A stretch of DNA of 64,000 bases from Arthrobacter livingstonensis. Lineage in GTDB: Bacteria > Actinomycetota > Actinomycetes > Actinomycetales > Micrococcaceae. The stretch is taken from the NCBI RefSeq assembly GCF_003219815.1, contig NZ_QJVD01000002.1, positions 262,463 to 326,462 on the forward strand, written 5' to 3'. The notes under the pieces were generated by a model. The model had not been told where the DNA came from. It ran no database searches and was given only the letters and a program-made list of their open reading frames with translations. A program made the translations under genes and the position numbers. Each line of letters opens with the position of its first letter. Position 1 is the stretch's first letter. Below, piece by piece: positions 50,426 through 58,959 of the stretch.

Positions 50426-51313
50426 CTAGGCACCGGAGCGGACCATGCCTTCCTGGGCGACGGTGGCCAACAGCAGGCCGTCGCGGGAGAAGAAGCGGCC
50501 CATGGCCAGGCCGCGGTTGTGTTGGCCGGAGACCGCTTCCTGGGCATAGAGCACCCAGTCGTCGGCGCGGCCGTCGCGGTGGAACCAGATGGAGTGGTCC
50601 AGGCTCGCCGTGGAAAGCCCGGGCGAGGACCAGCTAAGGCCGTTCACGCGCAGCAGCGGCTCCAGGATGGTGTAGTCGCACACGTACGCTAGGGCCGTGC
50701 GGTGCAGGTCGGCGTCGTCGGGCAGGCGCTCGAAGGCCTTCACCCAGATCGCCTGGGTGGGGGCGGCCCCGCCCTCAACCTGGAGATACACGGGGCCTGG
50801 AATGTGGCGCATGTCGAAGCTGCGCCCGTGAGACCAGTAGTCGGCGGCCGGTCCGGGGACGCCGTCGAGCACCTGCGCGGCGCTGCGCAGCGACTCGGGG
50901 TCCAGCGTTGCCGGCATGGCCGGCTGGAACTCGGGCCCGCTTTCGGGGACGTGGAAGGAGCCCATGGCCGCAAAGACGGTTTTCCCGTTTTGGCGGCCGC
51001 GGACGCTCCGGGTGGAATAGCCGCGCCCGTCGCGCAGAATCTCCACTTCGTAGCGCACCGCCGCGCCAATGTCGACGGGCCGCATGAAGTAGCTGTGCAT
51101 GGAGTGCAGCTTGCGGTCATTTTCCACCGAGCGCATCATGGCGGCCGCGGACTGGGCCACCATGTCGCCACCGTAGGACTTGGGCCAGGGCACATATTGG
51201 GTGACTGCCTCGAAGGCAAGGTCATGGACCTGCGGGTCCACCGGGGTGAGCTCGATGGCCTTCAGGAACGTCTCCGACGTGCCGGCCTGGATGATCGTGG
51301 CTTCGGTGTCCAT
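50426..51313 (-). CDS. acyl-CoA thioesterase II (TesB-like)
   Basis: A 295-residue double-hotdog thioesterase. SYGGDMVAQSAAAMMRSV (~45-62), LHSMHSYFMRPVDIGAAVRY (~68-87), STRSVRGRQNGKTVFAAMGSF and, in the second repeat, LAYVCDYTILEPLLRV and ASLDHSIWFHRDGRADDW (catalytic Asp/Gln/Thr region) match TesB. It can release CoA from a dead-end or product thioester of the aryl-CoA pathway. The cupin gene ends 5 bp upstream and the ligase gene begins 63 bp downstream, all in one operon. Confidence 0.88.
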   Translation of the reverse strand: MDTEATIIQAGTSETFLKAIELTPVDPQVHDLAFEAVTQYVPWPKSYGGDMVAQSAAAMMRSVENDRKLHSMHSYFMRPVDIGAAVRYEVEILRDGRGYSTRSVRGRQNGKTVFAAMGSFHVPESGPEFQPAMPATLDPESLRSAAQVLDGVPGPAADYWSHGRSFDMRHIPGPVYLQVEGGAAPTQAIWVKAFERLPDDADLHRTALAYVCDYTILEPLLRVNGLSWSSPGLSTASLDHSIWFHRDGRADDWVLYAQEAVSGQHNRGLAMGRFFSRDGLLLATVAQEGMVRSGA

Positions 51314-51318
51314 GGGGG

Positions 51319-51798
51319 CTATGCCCTCCGGTAGTCCGCGAGCGTCTCATCCTGGACGTCGTCAAGGTTGATCACCAGGTTTTCCGGCGTGCGGGCGGTC
51401 AGCCACACCAGGTCCTCGGTGACAGACATATTGGCCTCGACGTGGGGCATGAACGGCGGCACAAACACCCAGTCCCCGGTTTTCATGTCCAGAAATTCGG
51501 AGTAGTTATCGCCAAAGTAGATGCGGCCGTGGCCGCGCAGCACGTAGCCGCCCGTTTCCGCTTCGCCGTGGTGGTGCGGCAGCGAACGGTAGCCGGGGGT
51601 GTTGGAGACCTGGCCGAACCAGATTTTCGTCGCGGGGGTGTGCTGGATTGACACGCCGGAGACACGGATGCAGTCGCCGGACTGGGCGGTGTTCGTGTCC
51701 TCTTCCCCGGCACGGGTCACGACGGGCACCACGGCCCCGTCGGCGTTCGCGTAGATCGAGTTGTCGCCCTCGGTACGGTACGTAGTGGTTTCACTCAT
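51319..51798 (-). CDS. cupin-domain protein
   Basis: A 159-residue single-cupin protein. Motif 1 is GYRSLPHHHGEAETGGYVL (His, His, Glu metal ligands) and motif 2 is GDWVFVPPFMPHVEANMS (His ligand), so it has a full four-ligand metal site. It is too short for a gentisate or 3-hydroxyanthranilate dioxygenase, which have two cupins or extra parts, so an isomerase, small dioxygenase or metal-binding accessory role in the aromatic operon is possible. ATG 51798 has AGGAG 7 nt upstream. Neighbours: FAH hydrolase and TesB-like thioesterase. Confidence 0.85.
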   Translation of the reverse strand: MSETTTYRTEGDNSIYANADGAVVPVVTRAGEEDTNTAQSGDCIRVSGVSIQHTPATKIWFGQVSNTPGYRSLPHHHGEAETGGYVLRGHGRIYFGDNYSEFLDMKTGDWVFVPPFMPHVEANMSVTEDLVWLTARTPENLVINLDDVQDETLADYRRA

Positions 51799-51832
51799 GA
51801 TTCTCACTCCTGGTTGCATCTTGATCGTGTAC

Positions 51833-52696
51833 TTAGCGGGCGGCGTTGGCGCCCTGGCGGATCCGGACCCGGTTTTCCAGCCGGCCGATCCCGTCGATTT
51901 CCGTGCTGAGGATGTCCCCGTCCTTCAGGAAGCGCGGCGGCATCATGCCCATGCCCACTCCCCCGGGCGTGCCGGTCAGGACCATATCGCCGGGGCGCAA
52001 AGTGGTGAACTGGGAGATGTAGGAGAGCAGCCGGGCCGGGCCAAACACCAGTGTGCCGGTGTTGCCGTGCTGGACAGGCTCGCCGTTGACGTACCCACGC
52101 ACCTCGAAGCCGTGTCCGGCCTGGAACTCGTCCGCAGTGGCCAACACCGGGCCCAGCGGTGTGGTGGCGTCGAAGGCCTTGCCCTGAAACCACTGCAAGG
52201 TGCGGTTTTGCCAGTCGCGCATGGAAACGTCATTGGCCACGGTGTAGCCGGCGATTGCCCTGGATGCCTCGTCCTCGCCGGCCCGGGTCAGCGGTGCCCC
52301 TACGACGACGGCGAGTTCGGCTTCCCAGTCGACGCGCCCGCTGCCGTACACCTCGATGGTGTCCGCTGCGCCAATCAGCGTGTCGGCGTATTTGGCGAAG
52401 AGTGTGGGGTATTCGGGCAGTTCGCGGCCCATCTCCTGGATATGGTCGGCGTAGTTCAGGCCCGCGCAGATGACCTTGCCGGCAGCGGGCAGCAGCGATG
52501 CCAGTTCCGCTTCATGGGCAGGAACGACGCCGGACCCCCCGCCTTGGGCGGCAGCTTCGGCGACCAGGGCTTTCCAGTCCGGGAGATTCAGCAGCTGCCC
52601 GACGTCACGTGCGGGCAGCGGAAGGTAACCATCAACGCCCAACGACAGTGCCGCCGTCGTACCGTGTTTGCCGGTGCGCAGCGTGGCAAGTTTCAT
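51833..52696 (-). CDS. fumarylacetoacetate hydrolase (FAH) family protein
   Basis: A 287-residue FAH-fold enzyme. The family acts on carbon-carbon bonds next to ketones (acylpyruvate hydrolases, hydratase/decarboxylases). Motifs: VICAGLNYADHIQEMG (His of the active site), VDWEAELAVVVG (metal ligand Glu), GYTVANDVSMRDWQ (Asp ligand), QWFQGKAFDATTPLGP (Lys) and LTGTPGGVGMG. First gene of the aromatic operon, divergent from ridA. It is a candidate for ring or product cleavage in the aminobenzoyl-CoA route; a fumarylpyruvate hydrolase of a gentisate route is the alternative. Confidence 0.9.
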   Translation of the reverse strand: MKLATLRTGKHGTTAALSLGVDGYLPLPARDVGQLLNLPDWKALVAEAAAQGGGSGVVPAHEAELASLLPAAGKVICAGLNYADHIQEMGRELPEYPTLFAKYADTLIGAADTIEVYGSGRVDWEAELAVVVGAPLTRAGEDEASRAIAGYTVANDVSMRDWQNRTLQWFQGKAFDATTPLGPVLATADEFQAGHGFEVRGYVNGEPVQHGNTGTLVFGPARLLSYISQFTTLRPGDMVLTGTPGGVGMGMMPPRFLKDGDILSTEIDGIGRLENRVRIRQGANAAR

Positions 52697-52843
52697 GAAT
52701 GCTGTTCCCTTCGAATCTGTATGTCGACTTTTTTACGACCGTCGCATATGCTCAATGTAACACCGATCACAATCCCGCAACAGGGGCGCTGAAGAAGAAT
52801 TTTTCAAGGCCGTCCCGCAGAGCACCACCCCCGGAGGAACGCC
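52697..52843. promoter_or_regulatory. divergent control region between FAH and ridA genes
   Basis: 147 bp that must hold promoters for both directions. TATGTCGAC (52719-52727) and GTCGCATA (52742-52749) form an imperfect inverted repeat around an A/T tract and are a candidate site for the PaaX-type regulator encoded nearby. No clear -10/-35 pair stands out. Confidence 0.35.
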
Positions 52844-53236
52844 ATGGCAAACAAGACCATCAACCCCGCGTCCATGGCGAAGCCGTCGGGCTACGCACAT
52901 GGCGTGGTTGCCGGAAACACCGTCTACCTCGGCGGGCAAACGGCGTTGAATAAGGACATGCAGATTGTCCCCGGCGGCATCGTGGCCCAGTTCAGGCAGG
53001 CGTTCGGCAATGTTCTGGCCACTTTGGCGCAAGCGGGCGGCCGGCCCGGGGACTTGGTCAGCGTCACCATCTACCTCACCGATGTTGACGACTACATGGC
53101 CAACGGCCGAGAAATTGGCCGCTTCTGGCGCGAAATGGCGGGGACGGAATACCCCGCCATGGCGGGGATCGGCGTCAGCCGACTCTGGCAGAAGGAAGCC
53201 CTGATCGAAATCCAGGGTGTTGCCGTGATCCAATAG
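52844..53236 (+). CDS. RidA family enamine/imine deaminase
   Basis: A 130-residue RidA/YjgF-family protein: GYAHGVVAGNTVYLGGQTALN (two parts at ~18-38), FRQAFGNVLATLAQAG (~50-65), LVSVTIYLTDVDDY (~71-84), GRFWREMAG and the C-terminal WQKEALIEIQGVAVI, where the substrate-carboxylate Arg of true RidA is replaced (SRLWQKEALIEI has Arg before Leu-Trp). RidA enzymes hydrolyse enamines/imines to ketone plus ammonia. GGAGGAAC 4 nt before ATG gives strong translation. Divergent from the aromatic operon, so a job on an amino-substituted ring intermediate is attractive. Confidence 0.9.
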   Translation: MANKTINPASMAKPSGYAHGVVAGNTVYLGGQTALNKDMQIVPGGIVAQFRQAFGNVLATLAQAGGRPGDLVSVTIYLTDVDDYMANGREIGRFWREMAGTEYPAMAGIGVSRLWQKEALIEIQGVAVIQ

Positions 53237-53263
53237 CGCCGGCTGGTGAAACCGGGCAGGGCC

Positions 53264-54124
53264 TCAGGCCATCAGCGCCCGGGCGTGGGCCGCGGCGAGG
53301 GGCGAGAGCAAGCTGTGGATATCCAGAAACGTGTCCTGGGCCGCCTGCCCTTTCCAGCCTTCGGGCAAATATTCCAGGGCGAGGCTCGGGTCCCGGTAGG
53401 GAAACCGCCGCCAAATGGTCAGCATCGGAATGTAACAGCGGAATGCGTCCCGCCTCAGCTCCGGCGTTGATTGAGCAAGTGCGCGCTCCGGGTCGGCGCC
53501 GATCCGGGCAGCCCACTGCCCGACGGCACCGCCGTACAAATCCAGGAACTGCGCAAACTGTGCGTCCAACGCAGCCAAGTCCCACCACTGGGCAACTTTG
53601 GCGCGCAAATCGCCGTCGGCCACGTGGTCACCCCGGAAGAACTCCACAAACTGGTCAAGTTCCAGCGCTTCAAGGCGTTTTTTTGTCCGTTCAAACGCGG
53701 GCGCGGGCGCAATCCACACCCCCGATGCCATCGACCCAAACCCGAACCCGCCCAGCACCGTCCGCAGCTGGTGGCGACGGTTGCGCATGGCTTCGGGTAC
53801 CGAGAAAATGGCCAGCACCCAGCCGTCGGTGCCCGTTGACCGCTCGGGGGCAAAGATCCGTTCATCGCCCTCGCGGAACAATTCGGCAACCGTTGGGGAG
53901 AGTTCATACATGGCAACGTTGCCATTCTTCACACTCTTCAGGACCCCCTTGGCCTTTAAGCGTGACACCGCCGAGCGCACCCCCGAGCCGTCATAGCCCA
54001 GGTCTCCCAGCATGTCGATCAGCACGGACACGGGCATCGCCGCTCCGGCTCCACGGCAGTACAGGCCATAAATGGTGACGATCAGCTGGTGGTGGCGGAT
54101 CGCCGGCTCCGGCGCCTTCAGCAC
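53264..54124 (-). CDS. PaaX family transcriptional regulator
   Basis: A 286-residue regulator. Residues ~15-85 are the PaaX-type winged HTH (IVTIYGLYCRGAGAAMPVSV, GSGVRSAVSRLKAKGVLKS); the rest is the PaaX C-terminal domain with WVLAIFSVPEAMRNRRHQLR, GSMASGVWIAP and LTIWRRFPYRDPSLALEYLP. PaaX proteins are repressors released by aryl-CoA thioesters (phenylacetyl-CoA), so this one probably senses an aryl-CoA of the neighbouring operon. GTG 54124 overlaps the stop of the thioesterase gene by 7 nt, with GGCGGAG before it. Convergent with ridA. Confidence 0.9.
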   Translation of the reverse strand: MLKAPEPAIRHHQLIVTIYGLYCRGAGAAMPVSVLIDMLGDLGYDGSGVRSAVSRLKAKGVLKSVKNGNVAMYELSPTVAELFREGDERIFAPERSTGTDGWVLAIFSVPEAMRNRRHQLRTVLGGFGFGSMASGVWIAPAPAFERTKKRLEALELDQFVEFFRGDHVADGDLRAKVAQWWDLAALDAQFAQFLDLYGGAVGQWAARIGADPERALAQSTPELRRDAFRCYIPMLTIWRRFPYRDPSLALEYLPEGWKGQAAQDTFLDIHSLLSPLAAAHARALMA

Positions 54125-54576
54125 GGCTCCGCCGCCTTCATCGCGGCGCGGAACCGCTCCGGCCAGGGTGCCGACGAGGCCGCGCCGGTTGGCACATGGG
54201 CGACGACAACCATGCCATCGGCGGCCATCCCGCCAGGACGCTCCCCCATGGCCTCGGACATGACCTCGAAGCCAAATGTCACGGATGTGGCGCCGATGGC
54301 CTGCACCCAGATCGTGGTGGTGACTCGCTGGCCAAACCACAGCTTGGAACGGAAATTGATCGACTGGTGCACGCGCGGCGCGGACGGAAAGTAGTCGGTC
54401 AGCGCCAGTTGGCGAAACAGTTCGGCTTCCGCGGATTCGACCCAGCGGATGATCGCGGAATTGTGTTGGTGCCCCGATGCGTCCGTGTCGACCCATTCAA
54501 CCGTATGCTGCACGACGGCGGCCGAGGCACCCGCCCACGCCGTTGCGGGGCCGGATTCAGTCTGGTAATCGCGCAT
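54118..54576 (-). CDS. hotdog-fold acyl-CoA thioesterase (4HBT type)
   Basis: A 152-residue single-hotdog thioesterase. The catalytic strand-loop is VEWVDTDASGHQHNSAII (Asp near residues 29-31, Asn as in 4-hydroxybenzoyl-CoA thioesterase), followed by RWVESAEAELFRQL and SINFRSKLWFGQRVTTTIWV. It is coupled to the PaaX regulator gene. Like PaaI in phenylacetate degradation it may free CoA from stalled aryl-CoA intermediates. It is the second thioesterase of the island. Confidence 0.85.
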   Translation of the reverse strand: MRDYQTESGPATAWAGASAAVVQHTVEWVDTDASGHQHNSAIIRWVESAEAELFRQLALTDYFPSAPRVHQSINFRSKLWFGQRVTTTIWVQAIGATSVTFGFEVMSEAMGERPGGMAADGMVVVAHVPTGAASSAPWPERFRAAMKAAEPC

Positions 54577-54662
54577 AAACCCAGTCTATGTCGACCTGGT
54601 GCCGTTCGTCCGTAAAGCGGGAGACCGTTCGCGTAACGAGCCACCCGGTGCCCGTCAGGCCT

Positions 54663-55178
54663 TCACGGGAGATTTTGCACACCGGAGACGGGTTGCATGT
54701 GCTCAAAGATGAGGGTCGTCTGCGTGCTGACGAATGCCTGATTGCTGCCCAGATTGGCCGCGACGAAGTCCCGCAGCTCAGCGGTGGTGGCACACGCGAC
54801 ATGGAGGAGCAGATCGTGCTCTCCACCCAGGACGAAGACATTGAGCGTTTGGGGCAGGTCCCGCAGTTCCCGGGCCAGCTCGAGCATGTTCCTGCGGGCC
54901 TGCCCGTGGACGTTGATGGAAATCAGCGCAAAAATGTACAACCCCAGACTGCCCAGATCAATATCAGCGTGGAAGCCGCGAATGATGCCAGCATCCCGCA
55001 GCGCGCGTACCCGGTTCAGGCATGTGGAAGGGGCGAGTCCGGCACGGCGCGCCAGTAGATTGTTGGGCGTACGGGCGTCCTGCGAGAGTTCGCGCAGGAT
55101 CACCATGTCCGCGGCGTCCAAGTGAATCGGATTCGGCTGGCGGGGGTGGTCACGGATAACTTCTGAATTGAGATTCAA
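54663..55178 (-). CDS. Lrp/AsnC family regulator, probable kynureninase regulator
   Basis: A 171-residue Lrp-type protein: HTH at ~20-70 (DAADMVILRELSQDARTPNN, LARRAGLAPSTCLNRVRALR) and RAM domain ~80-160 (LYIFALISINVHGQARRNML, GGEHDLLLHVACATTAELR). It is divergent from kynU, as KynR is in pseudomonads, where it responds to L-kynurenine; the same role is inferred here. TTG 55178 is chosen because GGAGCGAGG lies just before it; no ATG is in a better place. Confidence 0.85.
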   Translation of the reverse strand: MNLNSEVIRDHPRQPNPIHLDAADMVILRELSQDARTPNNLLARRAGLAPSTCLNRVRALRDAGIIRGFHADIDLGSLGLYIFALISINVHGQARRNMLELARELRDLPQTLNVFVLGGEHDLLLHVACATTAELRDFVAANLGSNQAFVSTQTTLIFEHMQPVSGVQNLP

Positions 55179-55189
55179 GCCTCGCTCCA

Positions 55190-55211
55190 ATTTTGGTTGA
55201 TTATTCAAAAT
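55190..55211. promoter_or_regulatory. candidate Lrp-site dyad upstream of kynU
   Basis: ATTTTG-N10-CAAAAT is a perfect 6-bp inverted repeat in the gap between the Lrp gene and kynureninase. Confidence 0.4.
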
Positions 55212-55308
55212 GCGTGACGGCTGGCTGATGCATATTCTAGTCTGTGAGCAAAGACACCTGTTGTGTGGCCGCAATGGCACGCAGCTTTCGGCAATTCAGG
55301 AGACTTCC

Positions 55309-56604
55309 ATGACCACCACCCACAGCTTGGACCTCGTCACCCGTGACGCCTGCGTTGCGGCCGACGCCGCCGACCCGCTGGCGTCATTCCGGAGCCGGTT
55401 CATTCTGCCCGAGGGCGTCATCTACCTTGACGGCAACTCGCTCGGACCGCGCCCGGTCGGCGCCCTTGAGCGCGCGCAGCAGGTCATCGCCGCGGAATGG
55501 GGCGAGGGGCTGATCCGCAGCTGGAACACAGCCGGCTGGTTTGAGCTTCCCGGCCGTCTTGGCGACAAGCTGGCGAAGCTCATCGGCGGACGCGACGGCG
55601 AAACGGTGGTCACCGACACCACCAGCCTGAACCTGTTCAAGGCACTGGCCTCCGCCATCCGGATCCAGCAGGTGGACCAACCCGGCCGGCGCGTTATCGT
55701 CACTGAGCGCGACAACTTCCCGACTGACATTTACATCGCCGAGGGAATCACCGACTTTCTAAACTCCGTCGCGGAGGAGACTGGCATCCGGTACGAGGTC
55801 CGCCTCATCGATGCGGAACTGACACTGGATGCGGCGCTGGACGGTTCGACCGCCGTCCTGGCGCTCTCGCATGTCAACTACCGCACCGGCGCCATGTGGG
55901 ACATGGCCGAAGTCACGGCACAGGCGCACGCCGTTGGCGCCCTGGCGATCTGGGACCTTGCCCACTCGGCCGGGGCAGCCGCCGTCAACCTCAACGGCGC
56001 TGATGCCGACTACGCCGTCGGCTGCACCTACAAGTACCTCAACGGCGGACCCGGCTCGCCTGCGTTCATCTGGGTCAATGCCCGCCACCAGGAACGATTT
56101 TGGCAGCCCCTTGCCGGCTGGTGGTCGCACGCCAAGCCGTTCGACATGGCGGATGCCTATGCACCGGCCGGCAACATCAACCGCTTCCTGTGTGGGACCC
56201 AGCCCGTCACGTCCCTGGCCATGGTCGAAACCGGGTTGGACATCATGCTCGATGCCGATTTCACGGCCGTGCGCGTAAAGTCCCTGCAGCTCACCGACCT
56301 CTTCATCTCACTCGTCGAGCAGCGCTGCGCCAGCCATCCGCTGGAATTAATCACTCCGCGTGACCACGCCGCCCGCGGAAGCCATGTGAGTTTCCGGCAC
56401 CCCGAGGGCTACGCCGTCATGAGCGCGCTGATCGCCCGCGGCGTCATCGGCGACTACCGCGAGCCCGAGGTGCTTCGCTTCGGGGTCACCCCGCTGTACC
56501 TCGGCTATGCGGATGTGTGGGACGCCGTGGAAATCCTGCGCGACATTCTCGACACCAGCGCTTGGGACACGTCTGAGTTCAAGACCCGCAACGCCGTCAC
56601 CTAG
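55309..56604 (+). CDS. kynU: kynureninase
   Basis: A PLP enzyme that splits L-kynurenine into anthranilate and alanine. The 431-residue protein shows [19 protein letters not shown] (~36-54), [18 protein letters not shown] (~66-83), [23 protein letters not shown] (phosphate and pyridine contacts), [18 protein letters not shown] and the PLP lysine in [16 protein letters not shown]. Start ATG 55309 has AGGAG 7 nt upstream. The amino-acid permease pseudogene follows after 96 bp. It feeds the aryl-CoA operon with anthranilate. Tryptophan dioxygenase is not in the window, and the only formamidase-like gene is broken, so the cell probably takes up kynurenine. Confidence 0.96.
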   Translation: MTTTHSLDLVTRDACVAADAADPLASFRSRFILPEGVIYLDGNSLGPRPVGALERAQQVIAAEWGEGLIRSWNTAGWFELPGRLGDKLAKLIGGRDGETVVTDTTSLNLFKALASAIRIQQVDQPGRRVIVTERDNFPTDIYIAEGITDFLNSVAEETGIRYEVRLIDAELTLDAALDGSTAVLALSHVNYRTGAMWDMAEVTAQAHAVGALAIWDLAHSAGAAAVNLNGADADYAVGCTYKYLNGGPGSPAFIWVNARHQERFWQPLAGWWSHAKPFDMADAYAPAGNINRFLCGTQPVTSLAMVETGLDIMLDADFTAVRVKSLQLTDLFISLVEQRCASHPLELITPRDHAARGSHVSFRHPEGYAVMSALIARGVIGDYREPEVLRFGVTPLYLGYADVWDAVEILRDILDTSAWDTSEFKTRNAVT

Positions 56605-56700
56605 GACGGCGCTCCCACACCCTCCTCAATCCGCATCACCCCGTTCATGCCCGTTACGCCGCGCCGCGGTGCCGCTTTGCCTTGCCCCTAGAAGACAACG

Positions 56701-58125
56701 ATGTCCAGCACCTTTGACCAGATCAAACAACGCGAACACGGGCTCAGGCGGGAACTGACCAGCCCGCAGCTGACCATGATCGCCCTGGGCGGGGCCATCG
56801 GCACCGGGCTGTTCCTGGGCAGCTAGTTCGCCATTTCCTTTGCCGGCCCCAGCGTCCTGCTCAGCTACGTCATCGGCGGCCTTGTCGCCGTCATGCTGAT
56901 GGGGGCACTGGCCGAGATGACGGTGGCACACAGCACCACCGGCTCGTTCGGCGCCTTTGCCGAACACTACGTTTCACCGCTGGCCGGTTTCCTGACGAAG
57001 TACCTGTACTGGTCGTGCATCGTGCTGGCCGTTGGCACGGAGGTGACGGCCATCGGCGATTACATGAAATTGTGGTTCCCGACAGTGCCGTCAATCATCT
57101 GGATCCTGCTGTTCTCAGCTGTGCTTATCGGCGTGAACATGTTCAACGTCAAGGCCTTCGGCACCCTGGAATACTGGTTCTCCACCATCAAGGTGTTCGC
57201 CATCATTGCGTTTATGCTGGTGGCCGGAATCCTCGTCTTCGGCACCCACAACGCCGACTACGGCGTGCACAACTACATGGCCGAAGGCGGGTTCTTCCCG
57301 AACGGGGTCACCGGCATGTGGTTTGCCGTCGTCGTGGCCATCTTCAGCTACCTGTCCATCGAAATGATCGCCGTTGCTGCCGGCGAGGCAAAGGATCCTG
57401 CCACGTCCGTGAAGAAGGCGTTCAAGGTCTCCGTGTTCCGACTGTTCCTGTTCTACATCCTGACCCTTGCCCTGATCCTGGCGATTGCCCCCGTCAGCAA
57501 GATCCTCGCCGGCGACAGTCCGTTCGTCACGGTCATGCAGGTGATCGGCATCCCGTTTGCCGACTCCATGATCAACATCGTTGTGATAATCGCGGCCCTG
57601 TCGGCCATGAACTCCCGGCTGTACATCTCCACGCGCATGATGTTCAGCCTGGCCCGCGCCGGCCAGGCCCCGGCGGTCTTCGGCCGGCTGCGCAGGAACG
57701 GGGCCCCGGTCAATGCCCTGTTGCTGTGCACAGCCGGCATCGCCGTCGCCACCTGCGTGTACGTACTCAACCCGGACTCCGGCTTCACATTCATGATGGC
57801 CCTGTCCATGTTCGGGGCAATGTCCACCTGGTTCATGATCTTCCTGACCCACCTCGCCTTCCGCCGGGCCATGAAGCGGCATGGCAAGGTACTGGAGTAC
57901 AAGTTGCGCTTTTACCCGCTGGCCTCGGCCATAGGGGCGGTCATGATGGTGGCGCTGCTGGTGACCACGCTGTTCATTGACGCCTTTCACATGACACTGA
58001 TCTTCGGCATCCCGTTTGCGCTCCTGGTGACTGCCATGTACTTCGTCTTGAAGAAGCGACGCGGAGCCACCCCCGCCACCGAAGTGACGTCGACAACCGA
58101 GAACACTTCAGTGGGACAGGGCTAG
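56701..58125 (+). pseudogene. amino-acid permease (APC family) with an in-frame amber codon
   Basis: From ATG 56701 the frame codes for a typical AAT/GAB-type permease: HGLRRELTSPQLTMIALGGA, IGTGLFLGS, then TAG at 56824-56826, then FAISFAGPSVLLSYVIGGL and about 430 further residues in the same frame with 11-12 helices. In the family the stop position is Gly or Ala. Everything else is intact (473 sense codons), so this is either a very recent nonsense mutation or a sequencing error; a restart at ATG 56893 would lack helix 1. Position after kynU suggests kynurenine or aromatic amino-acid uptake. Confidence 0.85.
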
Positions 58126-58227
58126 AACACCGAACCCTAAGCATCCCGCCCGGATGGCGCGCGCACTTCCCAAAGGGCGCGGCACGGACTCATGTGGCGG
58201 GCACCTTCAACGAGTTTTACCAGGCCA

Positions 58228-58256
58228 TTGCAAGCTACTATACACACGAGTAGTCT
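58228..58256 (+). promoter_or_regulatory. tetR promoter (leaderless) with operator repeats
   Basis: TTGCAA (58228-58233), 17-nt spacer, TAGTCT (58251-58256), then 7 nt to ATG 58264. CTACT-N9-AGTAG (58235-58253) is an inverted repeat over the promoter and CTATACA...GAGTA occurs twice 20 bp apart, so self-repression is likely. Confidence 0.55.
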
Positions 58257-58263
58257 GCTATAC

Positions 58264-58950
58264 ATGAGTACAGCACAAGATGACCTCACGGGCCGCGCAC
58301 GGCTGCGCGACGCCGCGATCGAATGCTTTGCGGCTCAGGGTTTTGATGAATCCCTGCGCGCCATCGCGGCACGCGCGGGAGTCAGCGCGGGACTGGTGCG
58401 CCACCATTTCGGTTCCAAGGAAATGCTCCGCGCCGAGTGCGACGCCGCGGTGCTCGAGCGCTACCGGAAGCTCAAGGTCGACAGCATCAACGTCCCGGCC
58501 ACTCGTCTGTTCGCCCAGCTGCCCTCGTCCCGGGAAGGCGGCCTGCTCATGGTCTACATCCTGCGCAGTATCCAGGACGGCGGCCCGACAGGACGCACAT
58601 TTTTCGAAAGCATGGTCGCGGAGGCCATTGTCTTCACTAAGGATGCCGTGGCCCGGGGCCTTGTGGTTCCCAGTCGCGACGAGGGCGCGCGGACCCGCTT
58701 TTTGGTGCAGCAGTCCATCGGCAGCATGCTCGTCAACCTGGCCATGCGCCCGGACGTGCGGCTTGACGACTTTCCGGCCGTCATGGAGCAGTACATGGCC
58801 GATTCCATGCTGCCCACCCTGGAGCTCTACACGGAGGGCCTGTTTGCCGACCACAGCTACCTCGAGCAGTACCTGGCCTACGTGGACGATCCCACCAGCC
58901 CGCCCGCGGACCTCGCGGGAGAAACGTCGTCGTACTCACGGAAACAGTAA
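58264..58950 (+). CDS. TetR family regulator of an ABC exporter
   Basis: A 228-residue TetR-type protein: HTH at ~12-55 (RLRDAAIECFAAQGFDESLR, GVSAGLVRHHFGSKEMLRAE) followed by a helical ligand domain of ~170 residues. It is 9 bp upstream of the ABC ATPase gene in the same direction and overlaps its own promoter dyads, so it is a typical drug- or metabolite-responsive repressor of the exporter. ATG 58264 is preceded by TAGTCT at 7 nt and by no ribosome binding site. Confidence 0.9.
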   Translation: MSTAQDDLTGRARLRDAAIECFAAQGFDESLRAIAARAGVSAGLVRHHFGSKEMLRAECDAAVLERYRKLKVDSINVPATRLFAQLPSSREGGLLMVYILRSIQDGGPTGRTFFESMVAEAIVFTKDAVARGLVVPSRDEGARTRFLVQQSIGSMLVNLAMRPDVRLDDFPAVMEQYMADSMLPTLELYTEGLFADHSYLEQYLAYVDDPTSPPADLAGETSSYSRKQ

Positions 58951-58959
58951 GGAACAGCC

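Noticed and set aside
56893-58125. Reading the permease as an intact shorter gene from ATG 56893
   Set aside because: It would lack the first helix and the conserved IGTGLFLGS motif, which is present in frame just upstream of the amber codon.
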